Shown here piece after piece: positions 22,919-34,595 of a stretch of DNA of 64,000 nt. How positions within the stretch are numbered: the stretch's first letter is position 1; every line of letters begins with the position of its first letter. Both the position numbers and the translations under genes were made by a program. This DNA comes from Coenobita brevimanus (taxonomy: Eukaryota > Arthropoda > Malacostraca > Decapoda > Coenobitidae), in NCBI GenBank assembly GCA_032717465.1, contig CM064632.1, forward strand, positions 20,824,690 through 20,888,689, written 5' to 3'. The notes under the pieces are model-generated. The model was given only the letters and a program-made list of their open reading frames with translations, did no database searches and was not told the origin of the DNA.

Positions 22919-23935
22919 GTCACGGGGTTTTTAAAAATATCACGGGGTTTTTAAAATAAATGCTAAATATTATTTAATTGATAATAATATTCAATAATAT
23001 TGAAGAGCAGGGACAATGATTGTCTTACTAAATCAAGCAACGATTACTTTACGCTGACTTCTTTGCACGATTCTCTAAGAACGAGAATTTATAAACTTCC
23101 TCAACAGTACACAGCAGAGACTAATTACTCAATTGCTGTTTCTTAGTACTGTTAGCCTCTGGAGAAAGTTACTTCACCCTTGACAATAAATAACTAATAC
23201 TAATAATAATATCAGGCTCTTGCTGGTGCTTAACTCCTAGGAGGCACAACGGATTTTAAGTTTAATACAAGACTGGCCTAAGTACCAGTTATGAATAGCA
23301 AAACGTCTATGCAAGCTAGGAGCTATATGGAAAATAAGCTTAATTGTGGAGAAATGAAACAAGAGTTTACATTACATTAAGCTCAAGGAAAAGAACAGTT
23401 AAATTTATTGATTACAAAAATAAATTTGACGTTACATTTCAAATCAAATTAATGAGATCGCACTCACTCACTCACACAAGAGCCAAATTCTTACGCCTAG
23501 GAAAAACACCTAAATTAAACTCTTAAGACTAGGAAAACGAAAAGAAATACTGGTCGATGAATGCTGTGTATCCCCCAAATCTAGGGTGGGAGCTTGGAGC
23601 TGTGATCTTGTGGAGCTTGGGTTGACCTCTCACACTGCTGGAGCACAGAACTTCTCTCCGTCAGAGCAAACACTGGACTGAGTAAGCTCGTGAGAAAGAA
23701 ATGGGAGCGATAGGCCGCATTTTTTAACAGTCGAGTGAGCGAAACGCGCCCAAAACAAATCGCTCAGCGGAAGCGCTAATGTCTCACACAAAGACGATCA
23801 CGTATGACAATGAAAAATTGATTTGACAAAGCTTCCGTCCGAATGAGCGGTTAACTGAACGATACACAGTGAGTTTTCCACTAATAGTTCGTGGCTTCTC
23901 ACAAAAGGGAAATGTCGCGAATTTGATTCGTGTCA
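22919..23935 (-). repeat. 5' LTR of the retrotransposon
   Basis: 1017 bases, the partner of 17672-18685, with TG..CA ends in element sense. It contains an extra CACT relative to the other LTR. It should carry the element promoter, but I did not identify a confident TATA box. Confidence 0.93.
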
Positions 23936-23940
23936 GGGCG
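23936..23940. repeat. Target-site duplication (right), GGGCG
   Basis: Identical to 17667-17671. Confidence 0.9.
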
Positions 23941-24048
23941 TTTCTTCGTTTATGTATCTGTGATGTTTACTGATGCATAAAGAATAATGAGAATATCGTG
24001 TACTTTGCAGAAACAAATACATGCATACACAAACATATAAAAGTGAAG

Positions 24049-24049
<1 letters not shown>

Positions 24050-24090
<41 letters not shown>

Positions 24091-24368
24091 TAAGAACTAG
24101 CTACAGCACACCATTCCGCGCCAATCAGAGGGGAGTGCACCAACCAGTTCCATCCACCAATAGTTATACAAGCACTCTATCACAGCCACTGTGCTTGAAT
24201 AATGCCTATCTGTCTATCTATTTGTCTATCTATTTTATCTGTCCGGCTGTCTGTTTATCTACCTATCTACAGCCTTTAACGTTCACTTTTTGCTTTCTGT
24301 CTCTTTAGTATACGTAAGCTGCATTGTGTCTTTCAGTCTGCCTATCTTTGTTTATATGATTTTCGCAC

Positions 24369-24423
<55 letters not shown>
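24050..24423. repeat. Two (CA)n tracts and (TCTA)n
   Basis: (CA)n at about 24050-24088 and 24367-24423, with a degenerate CTATCTATCTGT run between (24208-24270). The second CA tract ends exactly at the SINE head. Confidence 0.9.
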
Positions 24424-24425
<2 letters not shown>

Positions 24426-24679
24426 GCTCGCTGGTGCAGTGGTAACGTTCTCGCTTGCCAACTGGTGGATGGGAGTTCGCGCCTCGCTCAGGTTGCGAAA
24501 AGTTTCACTGACGAAGTGAGTGGTTACTGTCCCCCTTGAGCAAGGGGACGGGTGTGTGCGTGTGTGAAGGTCACAGCCTTGCCCTTAGATCGGACTATAT
24601 GAGCTCTCAGCTCCCTTCCGGGAGGGTAAAAGCTGACAATCACGACCATCAAGTGATCCTGACCGACCCGGTGAATTAC
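24424..24679 (+). mobile_element. tRNA-Gly-like SINE, copy 2
   Basis: Same head (CCGCTCGCTGG, GCAGTGGTAACGTTCTCGC, TTGCCA, GGAGTTCGCGCC) and body as 15696-15965, with a shorter internal GT tract (24551-24565). It ends GTGAATTAC before another CA run. Divergence from copy 1 is roughly 8-10% by eye. Confidence 0.82.
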
Positions 24680-24869
24680 ACACACACACACGTATTAGAC
24701 ACCATCGGAACCACTAACGCTTAATAATATTTCTTCTTGTTTTTCATCATCATCATCATTACCCTGATGCTCTATTCCACCAATACATTAATTTAACGTT
24801 CGGTCTTTGCATTTTCTCTCTGTCTGTCTGTATGTGTGTAGCTATTCCGGTATACACTTTATGTAGCGC

Positions 24870-24871
<2 letters not shown>

Positions 24872-24954
<83 letters not shown>
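24872..24954. repeat. (CT)n, about 83 bp
   Basis: Uninterrupted CT repeat. Confidence 0.97.
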
Positions 24955-24957
<3 letters not shown>

Positions 24958-25486
24958 TTAGCTCTGATATAGCTGTGACGTCAGTATGAAATATTCACAA
25001 ACGCTTTTCACAATCTGAGTACTTTTCGGGAACCAATTTCTTTTTTTTAATCTTTGAATTACATATTCAGTCAAAATATTTATCACTGTAGTTTGGTCTG
25101 CATAGTTTACGTGAACAGGTAATTGCCTTATTTTTATGAAATTTCATTCTAGCCAGATCTGATTCTAACATTCAAAATTAAACAAGTTTCTGGCATTATT
25201 TAAAACGTCCCAGTAGGAAGGACGAATTTGCATAAGGTTGACTAGGTGATAAGATTTTTTTTTTCTAGTCATATAAAATTACCAGAGGGAGTGATGTCCT
25301 CTGAGGGGTGTTTTGGCTACTTTTGCCTTCGTCTTCGCAAGTCATGCCTACGTCAGGGACACCACTTGTATAGGACAATGTTTCGAAGTTATGCTTCTTT
25401 TACCTTAGAAATTATCACAGTGAGAGTAGCGATATTTCTGTCACTGACTGCACGCTTTCCAAAATATTTTCTTGCAGATAAATAGC

Positions 25487-25548
<62 letters not shown>

Positions 25549-26437
25549 ATGCATCCGAAGAGCTGGGTATGGCTGATCTCTAAACATCCACTATGGTTAT
25601 CATCTTGGTATGGTTGATCTATCTGGCTACTCGGTGAATCGCTAGGCAGAAGAATTGTACCCACATTTGTAAAACTCAGACTTAAACTGATTTTATGTTA
25701 CCAATAAACTTTCCAGATGTGGCAATAAATCATCCGCTTCGTCAAATCATGGCACTCTTAAAGCAAGACACGAATAACTAAAACAATTTCCTAACAGTAC
25801 ATGGAGCCAAACTTTACCAGCTTACAACTCAAAGCACAGTGATTTACTATGCTGTTACTCAAATCATCGTGACTGCTTATGCTTCCATATTCGAAGGGCA
25901 ATTCTCTCATGCTTCCGTTGTTAAGCTGAATGACGCTGTTCTGTGATACATATTTTGTCGAGTGTAAAATGCTGACAACTAATATCTTTGACCTAATATG
26001 CCAGGTATATAATAAGGCATAGTTTTCTGATTTCAGAGTATATAATTCCTGGTAAAAAGTTACTCCTTGATGCGATGCTAACAGAAACAGCAGGTATAAG
26101 CAGTCAAAATTTTATTTTTTTTTATTTCATCCACTGCTGCAGAATGTATAGACGGAAAAAATAAAGGTATTTTCTGTAAGCACTGTATATCACCGTATCT
26201 ACCTTGTATATGCCTTAATACTTACAGTTTTTGTACCACAGTTGTAGAAGGACACTACTTACCTGCAAAAACAAAAGAATTTAAATAATATTACACAAAA
26301 ATATTAAACAAACACATACGTTAATAATATATTTAAAATGAAAGTAAGAATAATATTAATAAAAGGTCTGCTATTTCCCATCTCCAGTAATCAAAATTCT
26401 AGGTGAGAGAAGCCTTAGTTTTGGGAAACATATATAC

Positions 26438-26500
<63 letters not shown>

Positions 26501-26501
26501 T

Positions 26502-26532
<31 letters not shown>

Positions 26533-27230
26533 CACACAGAATCCTTATTCATAGAAACCCAGCGGGTAATCCTAGCTAAGAGAAAACTTAGTTACAAGAA
26601 GCACTGGTTAAGAAAAATTCTAGTTGAGAGAGTTAAACTGAGAGAAATTCTAACAAAGAAATTTCACATGATAGAAATCTTACACGAAACTCCACTAACT
26701 CCTTCGGGACACAAAAAATATTAACTACTTGGCTGGGTGGCTTGTTGTCATCAAAAAGTTTAGGACAATTCATGGAGATGGGGATTATTATTTTTAATTT
26801 ACTTTTTTATTTATTTATTTTCAGGAGGAGGAAGTAATCATTAAATCAAACCTCTCCAGTTCTCAATACCTCTCCCTTAGTTGAGCAATATCGTCTGTAG
26901 ATAACAGGAATAAAATATACGCCATATATGTGAAGGGGTTAAGGCGTGATAAGCAATAACGCTCATTCACAACACTCACAGACTTCCTATTCCGCTATAC
27001 ACATTCAGCACTCACACCAACATTTAAGCCCTTCCTCCTAATTCTCTCTTCTCTCTCATCACACGCCAAAACACTGTATCAAATTTATATACCGTACCAT
27101 TTACATAACTCAATGAAATTTCTATCCCCAATTATTGGTTTCCGTTGAAGAAATGCATTTTTACGACAGTGGACGCACTTTACGGCGTCATCCAACCCCA
27201 GCCAAAGCACACAGGACACAGTATTTATCT
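24955..27230. other. Unassigned AT-rich sequence with microsatellites
   Basis: Contains (CA)n at about 25490-25544, (TA)n at 26439-26495 and (GA)n at about 26503-26524. A 79-codon plus frame (25246-25485) has no recognised domain. A GAAGGGGTTAAGGC motif lies near 26933. Confidence 0.4.
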
Positions 27231-27480
27231 CCTGAGAGGCCGAGTGGGTTGTGCCTGAGAGGCCGAGTGGGTTGTGTGTCTGTCCACTAAGCCTCCTGAC
27301 CTGAGTTCGATCCCACCTAAGGCTGGATATACCACCAGAATATGTTTTTTGCTATTTCCGGCCGAGGTTATTTAGGTAAGGGAGATGTCTCGTACCGGAA
27401 GGGTTCATTAGGGATGCATCTCACTCCTTGCTTTCCTAATGTCTATCCTTACGAGAATAAAATAGTCAGATGACAGAAAA
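27231..27480 (+). mobile_element. tRNA-Leu/Ser-like SINE with duplicated head
   Basis: CCTGAGAGGCCGAGTGGGTT (A-box type GGCCGAGTGG, as in tRNA-Leu/Ser) occurs twice in tandem (27231-27253, 27254-27276). A B box GAGTTCGATCCC follows near 27303, then an unrelated body with CCGGCCGAGGTTATTTAGG. A single copy in the window, so the 3' end is approximate. Confidence 0.65.
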
Positions 27481-27568
27481 ATTATAGAAATTACGTCCCT
27501 GGGCTGCAGACAGAGGGTAATGTAGTGTGTCCTTTCAAGTGTTTTCAGATGCTGGTACTCTGTCGATG

Positions 27569-27735
27569 CTCCATCCATGACAAACTCTCACGCTCACAGA
27601 TTCAACTTCCACATTCATTCTCTCACCCTACACTCCTAAAACCTTCTATACCCGTGCGTGGATCACTGGGTGGGGGCGGGTTATTTCTCTAGTTAAAAAG
27701 AAAAAAAAAAATGGTGTTCCTTAACCTGGCGAATG
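27569..27735 (+). repeat. Dispersed repeat, copy 1
   Basis: Shares ordered blocks with 62650-62830: ACATTC, CTATACCCGTGCGTG/GTATACCTGCGGGTG, CACTGGGTGGGGG, an AAAAA run and GTGTTCCT. Strongest over about 27645-27725. Confidence 0.6.
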
Positions 27736-30211
27736 AGTTTCCCATCACGACCTGTATACCACGACTTGATTATGTATATAACAGCTGCCCGTCGATGCCA
27801 AGGAGTGTAATACATACATATACACGTAAATGCACATACACACGCCCTCCAAAGACACTGAAGCCTGTTTCATATTCCTTTTCCAGGCAATCGATTTATT
27901 CACCTTGGGAGATAATCATTACGATTTATAAGGTTATTCTTTTTACCGCACTACAATTTATTTCAGATTAAGGCAGCATCCAACTACTGAAGGAGTTAAT
28001 GAAGGCTATTCCTAATACTTATAGACTGACAAGACCAACTTGAATGAAATCGTTTACAGGCAGAAAAAAAAAAAAATCAAAAGTGTGATCGTACTGACAA
28101 TGTAAATGTGGTGGCCCAGAGGTAACAACATTTCCCTTTAATTCGGACAACCCCATACGATTTCAATCAACCGAAGAGAACCCATCGCCTCAACAGGGTT
28201 AATTGTAATCTTATGTTTGGAAAAACAGTGAACCTTATCACATCTGTTATCTCATCTTGCAAAGTTAACCCCAAAATGAGTAGTGCAAAATCTGCAACCT
28301 TGCAGCAATCAACTACTTTTGTTACTTTACGTTAAGCACGCAAGCAAAGAGGTTTTCAGCACGGCCTTCACTGACTCCCTTACAACAAGAAAGTTATTCC
28401 AAGGTTACGGAAAATCGTGCAGTAAAGTGAAGTTTAAGGAAACTAAAAAAAAGTTGTTACTATGTGCTTAGCAAAAAGGTAGTGATCATATAATATCCAC
28501 AGTATACGTTACCAGATTTCGCCATTTAAAAATTGTGTAGGTCACTAAAACAGTTAAATGGAACTGAGTACAGTTAACGGTACAATATTGTTACGATTCA
28601 AGTCCTTAGCTTCTACAGGCCGAGGACGTCGTCTATATTACATTCTTGCTACCGTCAGACGATTTTATTCAACTTCAGAGAGTGCCGTAGCAGTGAAGGG
28701 ATTAACGCATTTGGGCCCAGTGTCCTCATGTAGGACGGAACTGATAAATTAAAAGTTTATAAAAGGGGGAAACCAGGGTAGGGATCTTATCAGCTTCGCG
28801 AATATGAGCCGATAGGCGGAAAGCGGTACGCGTAGTAACTTTCTAAAAAAGCCCTCATACAGGAACACTGGGTTATGGAATGTTATATATTATCAATCAC
28901 GTTCGAAAAGTCTCTCATTTAAGCTTCATGAATCGTCAAGAGTCAGCAGGAATGCATTATATAAACTAAACCATCCCACTGTAGTGAAAGTGTTTAGAAA
29001 AAAAAAAAAAAGTTTATAATAATGCCTGTAAAGTGAGTCTCCAAACTCCCGCATGAAATGTACAAGCAGTTGAGTAGAGTAGGACGATTTGCATAAAACA
29101 TGCAGGTTAACCCCCTCAGGCGACCATTAAAAAAAAATATCTCCCAGTTCCTCCATTTTTCCTGTATTTCCCCTAACATAATACGAGAAATTTTGGTGCG
29201 TTCTGCAACCAGATGAAGTGGAAGATGAAAAACACTAAATTCCGACAAGAGAAAATTGCAGATGCTAACTGCTATGAAAGTCTAGACTATATGATTGGAA
29301 CTTTATGAAACTCTGTTATTACATTGCTGAAACAACGAAATGCAAGCTGGGGAATAATTACGAATGCCCAATGATAAAAAAAAATAAAAAATAATTAAGA
29401 AAAAAGAAACAGGTTACATGCTGAAGCTTTTTATGAGGTTAGGACATGCTGAAACTTTTTTTTTTTTTTTTTTTAGGTTAAGTATTATAGGAAATTGCCC
29501 TTTTCTGAAACTGAACAGACTGTGAGAGGGGGCACTGTAAGTAATAAGGCGTTTCAAAAGGTCAGACAATGGTGCTGTAAACAAAAGAACTTTTTAGTTG
29601 CAACACTTTATGAAATGCCGTGTTACGAAAGCTCAGATTACCGGGTCTGTTACTAAAAAGTAACGTACAATAACACATGAAATTTATTAAGCACATCATT
29701 TACAGTACTGAAACACAACGAACATGGAAACTATACGAATGGCAAATACTACAAAAAATCCCATCATAATTAGAAACCAAACGAGCTGTAAAGTGGATAA
29801 CTTTAGGACGCAGATTGACTTGTATTACAGAACTGAACGAACTGTGAAATGGAAAATTATATGAATACCAAACATGATGAAGGATTATGTTAAAAGCTGA
29901 ATCCAAACGTACTGAAATGGAGAACACATCAAGTATTGCAAAGGATTAGAACGCTGGTACATACTGACGTTAGACGAATTTTGTAGAAGACATACAAAAT
30001 CGCGGTAGATATGACTGGATGACCGATATAGAGAGAAACTGAAGACTCATACGATATGCAACTACGAACGATTAGAAAAAATATTAAAGCAAATGAACTA
30101 AAGAAAGCTGAACTTTATAAAACGGCAGAATTCCAGAATAAATTATAGTACTAAATCTGAAGAGATAAGACATAGATATATGTGGAAAAAATGCACACAT
30201 ACGTAATTATC
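27736..30211. other. Unassigned AT-rich sequence
   Basis: No recognised gene. Contains A and T runs and several GGGTTAA-family motifs (27989, 28193, 28699). Frames are under 90 codons. Confidence 0.35.
28601..28704 (+). repeat. GGGTTAA-family palindromic repeat, good copy
   Basis: GGACGTCGTC, ATTCTTGCTACC, GTCAGACGATTTTATTCAAC, TTCAGAGAGTGCC and GTGAAGGGATTAA in order. The same ordered words recur near 37920, 43680, 44370, 44790, 49080, 49510, 56215 and 59830. Confidence 0.6.
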
Positions 30212-30540
30212 CAACTCTGGGCATAGATTATACAGTCTATTGTCTAAGGCATCTAAGCTCCTGTAGTCCTACTAAGCGTCACTCACTTCCATGTCAATAT
30301 CGTCACGTTTTCGGCACCCATACATACTGTCCATATGGAATAAGCGTTAGGGCTGTCTCATTCACGGCTGGCGTAATGAAAATAGATGGGATTTGTGTGT
30401 GTGTGTGACACATTGGTGGGGTTGGTGGAAGATCAATAACCTATATATTAATGAAACTCAGTAATCAAAATGTTCCCTGCTGCAGACTTGGATTGAACTG
30501 GCCTCCTTTTGGGCAGCGGATCACTTTAATATCTTATATC
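30212..30540 (-). mobile_element. tRNA-headed SINE on minus strand, copy 1
   Basis: Homologous to 32622-32937 over the whole length: ACTCTGGGCATAG, CCTGTAGTCCT/CCCAGTAGTCCT, GTCCATAT, TAGGGCTGTCTCAT, GTTCCCTGC. The minus-strand B box reads CCAGTTCAATCC (30489-30502). Its A-box end is degraded. A GTGTG insertion lies near 30395. Confidence 0.65.
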
Positions 30541-30549
30541 TGAAGAGAA

Positions 30550-30550
<1 letters not shown>

Positions 30551-30619
<69 letters not shown>

Positions 30620-30930
30620 TACCAGTTTTTTTTTTTTTACTTAGGAAAGCGGAATTTTGCACAATGGTAGACCTTCTCCTTGATTAGGTTTCAGGCAGGA
30701 TGGGGGTAGTGAAGTGTGAAGATCCCTATGTACACCCGTTACTGTGAGGAGGGGCCATACAGTCACCTTCCTTCACAGTGTAAAGCTCCTATAAACATAA
30801 GCAGCATTACTAGGGAGGCTGGTGTAGGTGGGTGGATGGTGTAGTTAGGTGGGTGGTGTAGTTGGGAGGGTTTTCAAACCTAGGAAACAAATTATGGCAA
30901 ACTGGTAGACCTCCACCCCAACCAATCTTC

Positions 30931-30967
<37 letters not shown>

Positions 30968-31255
30968 AAATCGCTAAATAAGAGTTGTTATGTATTATCT
31001 AAACCCAAAATGATGGCCCTAACTCACTAAGTTATCCATTTCTGTCTTTTTACATTAATGCCTCAGTACTATATATTCCTACATCTCTCTCTCTCTCTCT
31101 CTCTCTCTCAATTACCAGCACCCCATGTATTGAGTCGCCAGAGTATATACGCGCAGACCCCAACATAAATAAGAGAGTTGTGACGCAGTCGAGGCTCGTA
31201 TCGCAAAATGATATATGAAAAATTCTCTCCGGGTCAAAGGGATGGTTTGGGAGTG

Positions 31256-31292
<37 letters not shown>

Positions 31293-31569
31293 ACGAGGAG
31301 GAAAACACTAATGGATAGATAGTCCCCTCCCCCCACCACCACACACATACATCCTCTTCTTCTCAATTTCTCTCTGCACTTTGTTTTCTCGCTCCCTCTC
31401 TCCCTCCCTATCTTTTCCCTCCCTCTTTGGAGACAGGGAGGGATGAGACGGGGAAGCAAGCAAAGACAAGGTGTAGGAAAATCGAGAGAAGGGGGACGTG
31501 TGTGTGTGGGGGGGGGGGTACAGTAGGGAAAATCACTCACCTTTCATTCCTGTTGTCCACCTGGTTAAA

Positions 31570-31645
<76 letters not shown>
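30551..31645. repeat. Microsatellite-dense block
   Basis: (GT)n at 30551-30616; (CT)n at about 30936-30963, 31084-31108 and 31572-31641; (GA)n at 31261-31289. A short duplicated block (TAGGAAA, GCA..TGGTAGACCT) occurs near 30645 and 30880. Frames here are repeat-driven. Confidence 0.9.
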
Positions 31646-31647
<2 letters not shown>

Positions 31648-31739
31648 ACTGACATTTTGTTTTAATGTCACTACCTGGACTCTCTGGTTAGCACACCTTT
31701 AAGGCCATTTCCGTTATTAATTAATGCTGTGGTGGCAAT

Positions 31740-31761
31740 AATAAAAATCATAATCATAATC

Positions 31762-31832
<71 letters not shown>

Positions 31833-31980
31833 ATTATTTAGTGCTACGTCATATTAGTCATCACCATCATTTTCATCGTCGTCGTTGTCATCGTCAGCAG
31901 TAGTAGTATCGGTGATGGTGGCGATGATGGTAGTAGTAGTAGTAGTAGTAGTAGTTGTTGTTGTTGTTGTTGTTGATTGG
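31740..31980. repeat. (AAT)n/(ATT)n inverted tract, then (GTA)n(GTT)n
   Basis: AAT repeats (to about 31783) pass into ATT repeats (to about 31830), a self-complementary palindrome. GTA and GTT repeats follow at about 31930-31975. Confidence 0.9.
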
Positions 31981-32049
31981 AAATAGTGTTGGTGTTGGAA
32001 GTTTCAGTGAGGTAGGAGAGGAACCATTCCAATCACAAGGGAATAATTA

Positions 32050-32575
32050 TATTACCAGTGGTGATGGGGTATTGGCAGTGTTGTGGTGGTGGCGTTGGTG
32101 GTGTGGGGGAGTAGGTGTAGTGGTGGTAGTGGTGTGGTGGATTTGATGTGGTGAATAAGATGGAGTGTGATACGTGTGATGGTATTGTGGTAAGGGTGTT
32201 GGCAGTAATGGTTGTCGTGAGGTGGAATAGGAGTTGCGACGGTGTGTTGAAAATGTGGTGGACTGTGATGGTGGTTGTGGTGTAGTAGACTGGGTATGGT
32301 GTTGGTAATGTGGTGGTGGTGGTTGTGGTGTAGTAGACTGGGTATGGTGTTGGTAATGTGGTGATGGTGGTTGTGGTGTAGTAGACTGGGTGTGGTGTTG
32401 GTAATGTGGTGGGTTGTGGTGGTGGTGACTGTGGTGCACCAAACTGGGTGTGGTGTTCGTATTGTGGTGGGTTGTGGTGATGGTGGTTGTGGTGTAGTAG
32501 ACTGCGTGTGGTGTTAGTAGTGTGGTGGGTTGTGGTGGTTGCGGTTGGGCGTGGTGGGATAAGGTCTTGCGCAGT
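32050..32575. repeat. GTG-rich minisatellite, about 46-60 bp unit
   Basis: GGTTGTGGTGTAGTAGACTG, GGTATGGTGTTGGTAATGTG and GTGGGTTGTGGTG recur about eight times. The long minus-strand frames (202 and 179 codons, Pro/His/Thr) are overlapping readings of this array. Confidence 0.9.
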
Positions 32576-32621
32576 CGTCTGACCAACGATTTTTGACATT
32601 ATTTTTTTTTGTATGTGTGCG

Positions 32622-32937
32622 ACTCTGGGCATAGGCTTCACAGCCTGCTATCAAGGCCCAGTAGTCCTCCTACATGCCATACACGTCTACATGTCACCAC
32701 TTCGGCGCTAAGACCCACCGTCCATATTGAATACATGCTAGGGCTGTCTCATACAGGACTGGTGTATTGGTATTAGCGGGGGTGTTTTTACGACATGTCG
32801 GCGGGTCTTCTGGTAGATCGGTAAAGTCTGATTATATGAAATTCAAATCCTTAAACTGTTCCCTGCCCCAGCGGGATTTGAAAATGGGTCCAGTAGGACT
32901 GCAGGCCATCTCTCTACCGATAGAGCCACCGCCTCTC
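32622..32937 (-). mobile_element. tRNA-headed SINE on minus strand, copy 2
   Basis: On the minus strand it starts with GGCGGTGGCTCTATCGGTAG (A box, about 32914-32934), then a B-box-like TTTCAAATCC (about 32873-32884). The body matches 30212-30540 and ends at CCCAGAGTC near 32622. Confidence 0.72.
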
Positions 32938-33074
32938 CCTGACATACAGACATTCAGCCGATGGATGGACGACTGACCGACCGATGATTTGACCGAGAGA
33001 CATTACGACTTACCGGAATTGTCGCCGACATGACGTTAAGCCGATCGGACGGTTGGCTGAAAGAAACTATTTGG

Positions 33075-33360
33075 TGGCGGCGGCGGTGGTGGTGGGGGGG
33101 GGAGGGCGTTAAATTGTTATGAAGGTTGAGTCTGGCGGAAAATGGTCGAGAGGGTGCTGTGGTGGTGATGGTTACTGGTATCATGGAGTGAGGGTATGGT
33201 CGAAAGTATGTTGTGACTGTGGTGGTGGTGGTGGTGGTGGTGGTATTTGGTGTGGTGGGGTGTGTTTTTTTTTTTGATGAACGTGTTGTGACTGTGGTGG
33301 TGGTGATGGTTATTGTTGTGGTGGAGGTCTGATAAATTTGTGGTAGCTGTGGTACTGATA
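33075..33360. repeat. GTG/GGT-rich degenerate repeat
   Basis: GGTGGTGGTGG runs with TGTTGTGACTGTGG repeated near 33209 and 33285. Confidence 0.8.
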
Positions 33361-34221
33361 ACAAAGGTAATGAATTATTTTCTAGTTCGTATGATGGTTC
33401 TGACAACTGGTCGTTATAGCATTTGTTGTCGACCACTCAAAATATAGATCAGATTTCCCTTTATAAAGTAAACATCGTTCTAATTCACAGAGCTATACAT
33501 ATATAGTATAGAAAAGTAAATGAAAAATAATACATGAAGTATTTCGAGGCATCCTAATCAACAATATCTAAAAAATAAAAAATTATACAATGACAATGAC
33601 ATTCCAGTGGGGTAATATCCAGAGGCAATTCAGACTAGGGGATGCACAACAAACCCAGATTTCTGCCATTCGATCAGCAGTGGAAGGAAATTTGGCTGTC
33701 AACCCAGTCCACTTTGGTATCACGAAATATGGAAGTTGTCAAGCAGAAGGGCCATTGTGGAAAAAATTCTCGTTGTTTTGGGGAGGCTGCCTAACACATC
33801 TCCCTCATGAGTTTATTTCTATATATGGCACAACAACACTCTCAGGCTTCAATACCCACCCATAAAAGAATAAAAGTAAACTCTTCACTCTGGTGACTTA
33901 ATATTTTAGTTTGTTCTTGCTGGTTTCGGACGCTTTAATTCTGCTTACAAGAGATGATTCGAAAGAGGGGGGGGGGTTAGATGTAGCCTGAATCATCTCC
34001 TTGCATAGTAAAGGCGAATGAAACAATTTAAATTGTTTTCTGGTGGTCAGGTATTTAAACATGAAAAACACGTAATCGCAGGGATGGGGTTAAAAGGATG
34101 AATGAAAATTATTGCTATCTCATATTGCGTTAACAAGGATATGTGTCAAAGTGTTGCCTCTCCCTTCCCCCCATCCACCCCACCCACCCATCCACCTTTC
34201 AACATTACCTATAGGTTTTTC
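33361..34221. other. Unassigned; 91-codon frame at 33590-33865 (+)
   Basis: The plus frame has a non-repetitive, protein-like composition (MTMTFQWGNIQRQFRLGD start, Cys, Trp and Gly present) but no domain I recognise. It could be an exon or an old repeat. The rest is AT-rich. Confidence 0.3.
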
Positions 34222-34417
34222 ATGTTATCTTGGCCCAGATTTTCGTTCTTCTGTAGTATGTTTCATGTAACTCAGTGGCATAAAAACAAAATACTATTGT
34301 TCTACGTCCTTTTCACAACATTTCTTTGCGACTAGCATCAAAATCTAGTCTTAATCTAATGTTACAACGCCACTGTCAAGATGAAGGGAGGTTAGTTTTC
34401 GGTCAGTTAGTGTAAAA
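34222..34417 (+). mobile_element. MITE-like family X, copy 1
   Basis: About 195 bases sharing ordered blocks with 51970-52162 and 59505-59702: TGGCCCAGATTTTCGTTC, GTAACTCAGTGGCA, TTTCTTTGCGACTAGCATCA, CTAATGTTA and a terminal GGTCAGTTAGTGTAAA. Confidence 0.6.
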
Positions 34418-34595
34418 TGATTACAGCAGCCTTACCACCCTCCTGCGAATGACCTTACAGCTTTCAAGGGGGGGTTATCGGCCGGGAAATAATGTGATAA
34501 ATTAGTAATGAAGATAAAACAATTGCTGCTCTGACTTACCAATAAAGATGTGTGAGAGGCAGAGGCTTCACCTAAGACACGCCATCCCTCTGCAC

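Larger units (their letters stand above)
17672..23935 (-). mobile_element. Ty3/gypsy-type LTR retrotransposon, internally deleted
   Basis: A 6264-bp element read on the minus strand: 5' LTR 22919-23935, candidate PBS just inside it, gag-PR-integrase remnant 22503-20107, minisatellite 20110-19329, AT-rich 3' region, polypurine tract, then 3' LTR 17672-18685. It is bounded by a perfect 5-bp duplication, so it inserted as a unit. RT, RNase H and the integrase core are absent. It therefore probably moved with enzymes supplied by a complete relative. Family evidence comes from the gag/retropepsin/HHCC integrase domains. Confidence 0.93.

Noticed and set aside
32033..32641. Pro/His/Thr-rich minus-strand proteins
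   Set aside because: Two overlapping frames of the GTG-rich minisatellite.
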